From: a bacterium UBP2_UBA5202
GTDB taxonomy: Bacteria > Edwardsbacteria > AC1 > EtOH8
Reading direction: 5' to 3'
NCBI GenBank assembly: GCA_002412795.1
Contig: DHVS01000008.1
Coordinates: forward strand, 1 to 36,069
Length of the DNA stretch: 36,069 bases
Position numbers and translations under genes: made by a program. The notes under the pieces are model-generated. The model had not been told where the DNA came from, made no database searches, and was given only the letters and a program-made list of their open reading frames with translations. Positions 25,301-30,641 of the stretch are shown here, piece by piece (the first letter of the stretch is position 1; the number at the start of each line of letters is the position of its first letter).

Positions 25301-25655
25301 CAAAGTCAACCGGCTGCCCGGCCGCATCAACAATTATCCGGTGCAGGGCAAAACCGTTAAGCATGCTGGAAAACAGGTTCTGGTAGCGTATCTGGTTCTT
25401 ATTGGCTTCGGTCTCGATCGCTTTCCGTTTTTTGGTCACAAAGTGATTTTGCACCCCAAAAGCGACGAACAGGGATCCCACGATCACCCGGAAATAGATC
25501 TCCATCGGCTCTGGTGAACTAAGGTTCCCTGCGATCGTGCCTTCCTTGAGCATAAAGACATCCACCAGAATATCCACGGCCCAAAATACCAGGCCAAACA
25601 ACACTCCGGTGAATATGGATATGTATTCATTTATGAATTTGATGATCTTTTTCAT
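22392..25655 (-). CDS. Multi-PAS/GAF sensor with a C-terminal CxxC...CxxC domain and no kinase
   Basis: 1087 residues. Two N-terminal membrane helices (about 14-34 and 55-72) are followed by PAS domains near 90-205, 215-330, 345-455, 465-575, 755-870 and 885-1005, with a GAF domain near 590-745. PAS2 holds a CSAACGECP cluster. In place of HisKA/HATPase, the protein ends in IPICASCKKIRNDGGYWQQV ... HGLCDECAHKLYP, with cysteines 1028, 1031, 1061 and 1064. From memory this C-terminal block recurs at the ends of PAS and receiver proteins and looks metal-binding, but its role is not known to me. There is thus no visible catalytic output. It probably signals by contact, perhaps with the receiver 59 bp downstream. 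Confidence 0.9.
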   Translation of the reverse strand: MKKIIKFINEYISIFTGVLFGLVFWAVDILVDVFMLKEGTIAGNLSSPEPMEIYFRVIVGSLFVAFGVQNHFVTKKRKAIETEANKNQIRYQNLFSSMLNGFALHRIIVDAAGQPVDFEYLEANHAFEKMTGLTRKEIIGRRATEVLPGLKKDSFDWIGTYGKVALDNQKMQFEQYSQPLGKWYNITAYSPSKGEFATVLEDITERKKNENVVRENQERMDTIFNSIQAGIMVIDRETHTIAYVNEAAVKMVGYTREQLLDQQCQKYVCSAACGECPITDLGQKVDNAERVLLTADGCKLPILKTVVEIELDGRQVLVESFVDISECKLAEAALNAGAIRRRILIEQSQDGIVVLTKDGSVYESNHRFAEMIGYSPEEINQIHVWDWEFQYTREQTIDMIHNVGEAGDFFETRHRRKDGTLYDVEISTNGAIFEGEKLIFCVCRDITERKKQEKVIKEQALFFKTLVDTILNPVFYKDTEGKYLGCNKAFEELMGIPEDQIAGKTVFDLTPPDKAAQYHNMDMELLREGGIQTYEYPVKSAKQGLRGMQFNKSIFKDAKGNPKGIVGVMMDVTERNKSEKLQAAIYHISEAAISSNNIETLYGEIHKTVTELISAKNFYIALYHEKEDLLSFPYFVDEVDPAPQPRKLANGLTEYVLRSGTPLLASPVVLNLLVEQGKVNMVGTPAIDWAGVPLKVGNKTLGVLVVQSYHEDIRFGAEALSMLNFVSDNIALAIARKNDEEERKKLVSELRKLSSAVEQSTSVIVIADLEGNIEYVNPAFEKTTGYSLEETLGKNPRILKSGEMTDNEYRKLWETISAGGEWRGQFHNKRKDGSLYWEQAAISGIRDADGKVVKYLAVKEDITERKMMEDELKSSEAQNRVLVDSAGQAGEAIVMMQNTGSIPGACLVANQEAVRITGYSQEELKSISWLDVVHPRFREESQKRVQARLHNEDIPGTYEISLVSKYGVEIPVEVTGSPVQYQGRPAMVGFFREISERKQAELEREAMITELTAALANIKQLKGLIPICASCKKIRNDGGYWQQVEEYVADHTDADFSHGLCDECAHKLYPDYFADKKNEENIQPPGS

Positions 25656-25781
25656 AATCGCCTGCTACTTTTTGTTGTTTTTGTGCCAGTTTTTATGTCC
25701 GTCTTTTTCCGTGTCCCCGCTGAATTCTGGGTATGGCTTTTCCTGACGGTCCTCGCTGATGTCAATTACCAACTATTTCAA

Positions 25782-26882
25782 TTAATTCCGCTCAGCATGG
25801 GTCTTATATATTTCCTCAAAAGTTTGGTGCCTTTTTCTGAATACTTCAATTATACCGGGGTCAAAATGCCCGGGATGGGATCGGTCATCGCCATCGGTCA
25901 ATATGCTTAATGCCTGCTGGTGATCCATCTCTGGTTTATAGGTCCGCCGGCTGCGGATGGCGTCATACTGGTCCACCACGCTGGCAATCCGCCCGGCCAG
26001 GGGTATTCTTTCCCCGGCCAGGTTTTGGGGATAACCGCTGCCGTCCCAGCGCTCGTGGTGGGTCAAAGCTATCTGCCGGGCCAGGTCCAGGATCTCGGAC
26101 TGCGAGCCGGTCAAGATCCGGCTGCCGATGGTGGTATGTTCCTTCATCACCTCCCATTCTTCCGAGGTCAGGGGGCCGGGTTTAAGCAGAATGGCGTCGG
26201 GGATCCCCACTTTGCCGATATCGTGCATGGGCATGGCGTAGTACATGGTCTCGGCAAAGTCATTATCCAATCCCAGTTCCAGGGCCAGGGCCTTGGCGTA
26301 GTGGCTGGTGCGCCGGATATGGTTGCCGGTATTGCCGTCCTTGTACTCGGCCGCCAGGGTCAGCCGGAAAATGGTGTCGATGTACCCGGCCTTGATCTTT
26401 TCCGACGCCTGATCCCTCTCCAGCAATGCGTTCTCTAATTTGACTGTCCTTTCCTTCACCTGTTGTTCCAGGGTCAGGCTGTAGTTCTTCAAAAAATCGT
26501 GGTATTCCTTGATGTTCAGGTTGTTCTTGATCCGCAGGGAAAGCTCCTGCATATCCACCGGCTTGGTGATGAAATCGTTGGCCCCGCAGGCAATACCCTT
26601 AAGCTTGTCCTCCCGCGAGCTGGCCGCGGTCACCATGATGATCGGGATATGGGAGGTGGCGGGATCGCTCTTAAGCACCCGGGTGGCCTCAAATCCGTCC
26701 ATCTGGGGCATTATCACGTCCATCATTATCAGGTCCGGTTTCCGGGACAAGGCCAGATCCACCGCCTGCCGTCCATTGAGAGCGGTCAGGCAGTCGTACC
26801 CCATCTTGCGGCACAGCAGCTTGAGGAGGTTCAGATTGGTCTCCTCGTCATCCACCAGTAATATTTTTTGTTGTTCGCTCAT
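25782..26882 (-). CDS. REC-HD-GYP cyclic-di-GMP phosphodiesterase (RpfG-like)
   Basis: 366 residues. The REC domain has acceptor Asp 55 (LIMMDVIMPQMDG). After a short coiled linker the HD-GYP domain (about 165-350) shows HDIGKVGIPD with the metal pair H220/D221, GPLTSEEWEVMKEH, HHERWDGSGYP at 275-285 and a YDAIRSRRTYK block. Such enzymes hydrolyse cyclic-di-GMP to GMP or pGpG. Only a weak ribosome site precedes the ATG. Its position between the cyclases and the sigma-54 operon puts synthesis and breakdown of the same second messenger in one locus. Confidence 0.95.
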   Translation of the reverse strand: MSEQQKILLVDDEETNLNLLKLLCRKMGYDCLTALNGRQAVDLALSRKPDLIMMDVIMPQMDGFEATRVLKSDPATSHIPIIMVTAASSREDKLKGIACGANDFITKPVDMQELSLRIKNNLNIKEYHDFLKNYSLTLEQQVKERTVKLENALLERDQASEKIKAGYIDTIFRLTLAAEYKDGNTGNHIRRTSHYAKALALELGLDNDFAETMYYAMPMHDIGKVGIPDAILLKPGPLTSEEWEVMKEHTTIGSRILTGSQSEILDLARQIALTHHERWDGSGYPQNLAGERIPLAGRIASVVDQYDAIRSRRTYKPEMDHQQALSILTDGDDRSHPGHFDPGIIEVFRKRHQTFEEIYKTHAERN

Positions 26883-26973
26883 TTATCATACCTGAATGGT
26901 TGTTTAGCAACCAAGCACATTGTTTTCAGTGAGAACCCTGCTGCGTTGTCTTTGGCTAATTGAAGTAAATAGT

Positions 26974-27008
26974 CTTCGCGTCCTTTGCGTCTTGGCGGTT
27001 TTTTTTAA
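26974..27008. repeat. Dispersed CTTTGCGTC-type repeat
   Basis: CTTCGCGTCCTTTGCGTCTT then GGCGGTTTTTTTT is a motif I recognise from dispersed repeats near gene ends in many bacteria. It fills part of the 132-bp gap between the receiver at 27015 and the HD-GYP gene. On the plus strand it ends in a T-run, but no stem is seen. Confidence 0.4.
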
Positions 27009-27014
27009 TTTCTG

Positions 27015-27383
27015 TCAGGGTTCCCCTATCAGCTTTTTCACTTTTTCCAGCAGCTGCCCCTTGTCAAAGGGCTTGGACATGTATTCGTCGGCTTCGGTGT
27101 GATGCCGTTTCAACGGCTCCAGCACGCTTTCCTTGACCGTCATCAGCAGGTATTTAACCCCGTCCAGGCTGCGGCGGTCCCGCACCCATTCTAAAAGCTG
27201 AAGCCCGTCCATGTTGGGCATTACCAGGTCGGCGATCACCAGGTCCGGCTTGTGGTCCTCTATCAGCTTAAGGGCCTGGCTGCCGTCGCTGGCCCACAGC
27301 ACCTGGTAACCGTGGTGCTTTAACAGCAGGGCCGCCGTTTCGGCCAGCACCGCCTCGTCGTCCACTATCAATATTTTTTTCAT
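27015..27383 (-). CDS. Stand-alone response-regulator receiver, translationally coupled to the NtrC-type gene
   Basis: 122 residues from the ATG at 27383, with GGGAG five bases before it. An in-frame GTG two codons earlier overlaps the TGA of the upstream gene (GTGA). REC motifs: ILIVDDEA, acceptor Asp 52 (LVIADLVMPNMDG), LMTVK and MSKPF. It is the last member of the kinase-like/activator/receiver operon and could serve as a phosphate sink or a second target. Confidence 0.92.
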   Translation of the reverse strand: MKKILIVDDEAVLAETAALLLKHHGYQVLWASDGSQALKLIEDHKPDLVIADLVMPNMDGLQLLEWVRDRRSLDGVKYLLMTVKESVLEPLKRHHTEADEYMSKPFDKGQLLEKVKKLIGEP

Positions 27384-27385
27384 GG

Positions 27386-28783
27386 TCACTCCCTGTTCTT
27401 TGGGGCGTAGGACTTGGAGCTGATGCCGTATTCCTTGAGCTTCAGCTGCAGGTTCTGGCGGGCGATCCCGGCCATCTCGGCCGCCTTGGTGACATTGCCC
27501 CCGGTCAGCTTAAGCAGGCCCATGATGTAGCGCTTTTCGTATTCGTCCCGGGCCTGGCGCAAAGGTTTGTCTATCATCAGTGTTACTTCCTCGGTGCGGG
27601 TATTGGTCCGGCGCCGGGGAAAGTCCTCCAGCCCGATCAGTTTTCCGGTGCACAGCGCCACTCCGTGCTCCACCGCGTTCTCCAGTTCCCTGACATTGCC
27701 CGGCCAGTCGTGCCGCAGCAGATAATCGGCGGCCTCGGGGGCAAATCCCTCTATGGTCTTTTCCTGCTCAGCGCAGTATTTCTTTAGAAAGTGATGGGCC
27801 AGCAGCATTACGTCATCGCGCCGGTCCCTCAAGGGAGGCAGTTTTATCTGGATGACATTCAGCCGGTAGAAGAGATCCTCCCGGAAAAGTCCCTTTTTAA
27901 CGGCCTCCTCCAGGTCCTGGTTGGCGGCGGCGATCACCCGGACGTCCACCTCGGTGGGAACGGTGCTGCCCAGGGGATAGAAAACACCTTCCTGCAGGGC
28001 CCGCAATAATTTTACCTGTATAGTCATCGGCATGGTGCCGATCTCGTCCAGAAAGATGGTGCCCTTGTCGGCGATCTTGAACAGGCCTTCCTTGCTGCCG
28101 TTGGCCCCGGTGAAGGCCCCCTTGGCGTAGCCGAACAGTTCCGACTCCAGAAGGGTTTCGGGGATACCCCCGCAGTTGATGGGCACGAATTTGGCTTCCT
28201 TGCGCTTGCTGTTGAAGTGCACCGCCCGGGCCGCCAGCTCCTTGCCGGTGCCGGATTCGCCCAGGATCAGCACCGTGGTCTTGGTCTCGGCTATCTTGCG
28301 GATGGTGCCGAACACCGCCATCATCGGCCGGCTCTTGGCCACTATGTTCTCGAACCCGTAACGTTCGTTCAGGGTCTGCTGCAGGTATTTGTTCTCGGCC
28401 AGCAGTTTTTTCCGTTCCGCCGCCTGGGCTACGGACAAAAGCACGTTGTCGGCGTGGAGCGGCTTCTGCAGGTAATCGTACACCCCGGCCTTGACTGCCT
28501 TGACCGCGTCCTCGATACTGGCATGCCCGGTGATAGCTATCACCGGGATCTCGGGATCGATCTCCTTTATTTTGGGGATCACATCCAGGCCCCAGGCGTC
28601 GGGCAGGCGCATGTCCAGCAGCACCAGGTCCGGCTGGGCTTCGGACACGGCCTTAAGTCCGTCTTCGGCGCTGTTGGCCGAACTGGTCTGGTACCCGGCG
28701 CTTCCCAATATCTGCTGTAGGATCAGGCATATGCTCTGATCATCGTCTATGATCAGCACTTTGTATGAGGGTTTCTGGCTCAT
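27386..28783 (-). CDS. Sigma-54-dependent response regulator (NtrC family)
   Basis: 465 residues in the classic order. REC (about 6-120) has acceptor Asp 57 (LVLLDMRLP). The AAA+ domain (about 145-380) has Walker A GESGTGKE at 175-182, the sigma-54 contact loop GAFTGA at 222-227, Walker B FLDEIG near 244-249 and the arginine-rich FREDLFYRLN block. A Fis-type HTH lies at the C-terminus (NVTKAAEMAGIARQNLQLKL). Phosphorylation should trigger hexamer formation and ATP-driven opening of sigma-54 promoters. Four candidate sigma-54 promoters occur in this window, including one in front of its own operon, so it is the obvious candidate activator. It starts 20 bp after the kinase-like gene. Confidence 0.96.
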   Translation of the reverse strand: MSQKPSYKVLIIDDDQSICLILQQILGSAGYQTSSANSAEDGLKAVSEAQPDLVLLDMRLPDAWGLDVIPKIKEIDPEIPVIAITGHASIEDAVKAVKAGVYDYLQKPLHADNVLLSVAQAAERKKLLAENKYLQQTLNERYGFENIVAKSRPMMAVFGTIRKIAETKTTVLILGESGTGKELAARAVHFNSKRKEAKFVPINCGGIPETLLESELFGYAKGAFTGANGSKEGLFKIADKGTIFLDEIGTMPMTIQVKLLRALQEGVFYPLGSTVPTEVDVRVIAAANQDLEEAVKKGLFREDLFYRLNVIQIKLPPLRDRRDDVMLLAHHFLKKYCAEQEKTIEGFAPEAADYLLRHDWPGNVRELENAVEHGVALCTGKLIGLEDFPRRRTNTRTEEVTLMIDKPLRQARDEYEKRYIMGLLKLTGGNVTKAAEMAGIARQNLQLKLKEYGISSKSYAPKNRE

Positions 28784-28803
28784 GTCTTTTATCTTTCGGC
28801 TGG

Positions 28804-29493
28804 CTATTGATTGTTGAATTTTACCGAGAACAGCAGCCCCTCCGGCTGGTCTGCCTTCAGATCGAATTCGGCTCCGTTTTCCATGAACAGATGCCGGGCC
28901 AGCTGCGGTCCCAGGTCATCGGCGTTGGGCCCCAGGGGCAGCTCGGGACTGATAATCCTGGCCCGCTGTCCGGGGTCAAGGACCGGGCCCTGATCCCGGA
29001 AGTTCAAAACCACGCTCTGCCCTTCCGCTAAAATCTCGATCGATATTTTTCCGCCCTGGGGCATTCTTTTGGCCGACCAGACCATCAGATAGACCAAGCC
29101 CTGCATCACCAGACTGGCCCGGCTGGTGATCCAAGGCTCCTGGGGCGGCTCGTTGATCTCCACTTTCACCTGGTGCCGGGTGGTAAAATAATTGACCAGG
29201 CTTACCGCCTGCCTGGCCACCTGTGAGATCTTGAACGGCGTTTTTTCGGAATTGCCGTTCTGATAATAGACCAACAGATTATCCAGCAGGACGTTCAGCT
29301 TTTCCGAAGACTTGTAAATGCTCCTCAATGTCTCCTTCTGGGGATCGCCCTCGGCCAGGCTCATGTCAAAAAATTCCATGCCCAGGGTTATGGCCGAGAT
29401 CGGATTTTTCATCTCATGGACGAATGAGGTCGCGATCTCGGAAAATACGGAATACTTGAATGTCTTTAGTATTCCGCCGTGAGAGTTGTTCAT
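28804..29493 (-). CDS. Histidine-kinase-like protein with a degenerate ATP-binding domain
   Basis: 229 residues, GGAGAATTAAA before the ATG. There is no sensor or membrane part. The HisKA domain opens the protein, with H26 in SFVHEMKNPISAI intact. The C-terminal half aligns in shape with HATPase_c but lacks its key residues. The N box reads GLVYLMVWSAKRM without the usual Asn pair, G1 reads RDQGPVLDPG in place of D-x-G-x-G, and the G2 GTGLGLA lid is replaced by ADDLGPQLARHLFMENG. ATP binding is therefore doubtful. It may act as a phosphatase or phosphotransfer partner of the activator next to it, with phosphate coming from another kinase such as that at 8163. It is the first gene after the sigma-54 promoter at 29598-29615. 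Confidence 0.85.
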   Translation of the reverse strand: MNNSHGGILKTFKYSVFSEIATSFVHEMKNPISAITLGMEFFDMSLAEGDPQKETLRSIYKSSEKLNVLLDNLLVYYQNGNSEKTPFKISQVARQAVSLVNYFTTRHQVKVEINEPPQEPWITSRASLVMQGLVYLMVWSAKRMPQGGKISIEILAEGQSVVLNFRDQGPVLDPGQRARIISPELPLGPNADDLGPQLARHLFMENGAEFDLKADQPEGLLFSVKFNNQ

Positions 29494-29597
29494 TTTAATT
29501 CTCCGTTCATTTTATGGGTTAATATAAACTAACACTGGAATTAGAATAAGTCAATAGATGAGCCAATTAAATTTAGCACCAGTGTCACTCTTTTATG

Positions 29598-29615
29598 ATG
29601 CATAAGACATGCCAA
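29598..29615 (-). promoter_or_regulatory. Sigma-54 promoter of the kinase-like/NtrC-type operon
   Basis: Read on the minus strand: TTGGCATGTCTTATGCAT, with GG at 29613-29612 and GC at 29601-29600, exactly 12 bp apart. The predicted start is near 29588, a leader of about 95 nt before the ATG at 29493. This implies that the operon encoding the NtrC-type activator is itself sigma-54 dependent. Confidence 0.75.
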
Positions 29616-29804
29616 ACAACCAATATAATTGTAATATATTTATTTGCAATGCATTATAATTATTGTCCTTTTTACTTGACATTTGCAGTTTGCAATTTAA
29701 ATATGACTGCTGTCTTATCTAAATGACATTATACGATAAATTAAGGCATATGTCTTGTCACTGTAATATATTGTAATGGTGAACGTTATAATCCTGTTTA
29801 TCTC

Positions 29805-29822
29805 TTGGCATGTTAGATGCTT
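29805..29822 (+). promoter_or_regulatory. Sigma-54 promoter of the secreted beta-rich protein
   Basis: TTGGCATGTTAGATGCTT with GG at 29807-29808 and GC at 29819-29820. The predicted start near 29832 leaves a leader of only about 11 nt, which still includes TTAGGAAGC before the ATG at 29843. The promoter overlaps the upstream in-frame ATG at 29810, which therefore cannot be the start. Confidence 0.75.
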
Positions 29823-29842
29823 CCCTATTAGCTTTAGGAAGC

Positions 29843-30355
29843 ATGAAAAACAAACTCTACATAATAATTGCCTTAACCGGATTAACGACTGGTTCCGGTT
29901 TAGCCCAAAACTTGGCACTGCTTACGCCCCCCGATGTTACGGCCAACGTGAACATCAGCGTCACAGTAGCCAAGAAGGCCCGTTTGGAACTGCTGACAAG
30001 CGTCAACACCATTGTAATCTCAGCTGCTGACCTGGAGCAGGGTTACGTTGACCTTCCCCAGGCCTTGGCTTTGCAGCTTTGGTGTAACAGCAGTACCGGA
30101 GCATTAGTGGAAACCGAACTGATCGGCGGGATATATGACAATGATGGCCGGCGGTTTCCCCGCGGGCTTCTAATGTACAAGTTATCAGAGCAAGACAATT
30201 ATCGGCCATTTGGAGCCAGGCCTCAAGCCTTATACCAAAGCCAGAAGATAGAACGGGGCAGTCCCCTGACCGTTGACCTGCGTTTATTGATCTCAAAAGA
30301 AATGACTCCCGGCCAATATTCTTATCAGACCAGCTTCATAGCATCGCCGATCTAA
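29843..30355 (+). CDS. Secreted beta-rich protein of unknown function
   Basis: 170 residues from the ATG at 29843, chosen because TAGGAAGC precedes it and the earlier ATG lies inside the promoter. The signal peptide MKNKLYIIIALTGLTTGSGL is followed by AQN. The mature part alternates hydrophobic residues (ANVNISVTVAKKARLELL, LPQALALQLWCNSSTGALVE) and ends PGQYSYQTSFIASPI, the look of a fimbrial or coat-like beta sandwich. No enzymatic motif is seen and there is one cysteine. It has its own sigma-54 promoter and terminator. An extracellular structural role is an inference from the fold pattern. Confidence 0.75.
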   Translation: MKNKLYIIIALTGLTTGSGLAQNLALLTPPDVTANVNISVTVAKKARLELLTSVNTIVISAADLEQGYVDLPQALALQLWCNSSTGALVETELIGGIYDNDGRRFPRGLLMYKLSEQDNYRPFGARPQALYQSQKIERGSPLTVDLRLLISKEMTPGQYSYQTSFIASPI

Positions 30356-30393
30356 AGACATCTTTTATATAATCCGTCATTCTTAAACTATTG

Positions 30394-30425
30394 CCCGCCC
30401 GGCATCGGTGCGGGTTTTTTATTTT
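30394..30425 (+). terminator. Terminator of the secreted beta-rich gene
   Basis: CCCGCCCG, loop GCAT, CGGtGCGGG (one bulged T) followed by TTTTTTATTTT, 39 bp after the stop. Confidence 0.88.
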
Positions 30426-30584
30426 GCCGGCAGGTAATGAATTGAATACTTAGTACATCTTTCAAGACACCAGGAACACAATCAAACCATGGCTCATAAT
30501 AATTGCTCAATATCACTGGCTGGCCGATGTCTGATTAGATCCGCATTTACAAGGGGTTACAGATATTATTATTGGATTTCCTTT

Positions 30585-30602
30585 TTGGCATGAGGCTTGC
30601 GT
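30585..30602 (+). promoter_or_regulatory. Sigma-54 promoter of the C25 protease
   Basis: TTGGCATGAGGCTTGCGT with GG at 30587-30588 and GC at 30599-30600. It is the best match of the four to TTGGCAC-N5-TTGC. The predicted start is near 30612, about 30 nt before the ATG, with AAAAAGGACATCCAA as ribosome site. Confidence 0.8.
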
Positions 30603-30641
30603 GTTTAATGTGACATAACCAAAAACAAAAAGGACATCCAA

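Larger units (their letters stand above)
29494..29842. other. AT-rich divergent promoter region
   Basis: 349 bp between the minus-strand kinase-like operon and the plus-strand secreted gene. It contains two outward-facing sigma-54 promoters (29598-29615 minus; 29805-29822 plus), TTGCAATGCATTA at 29644-29656 (also found before the promoter at 6753) and several TGTAATATATT-like blocks. The space between the promoters is the natural place for activator binding sites shared by both directions. Confidence 0.7.

Noticed and set aside
29676..29704. TTGACA at 29676 with AAATAT 17 bp later as a sigma-70 promoter for the secreted gene
   Set aside because: The -10 block matches poorly and a much better sigma-54 element lies closer to the start codon.
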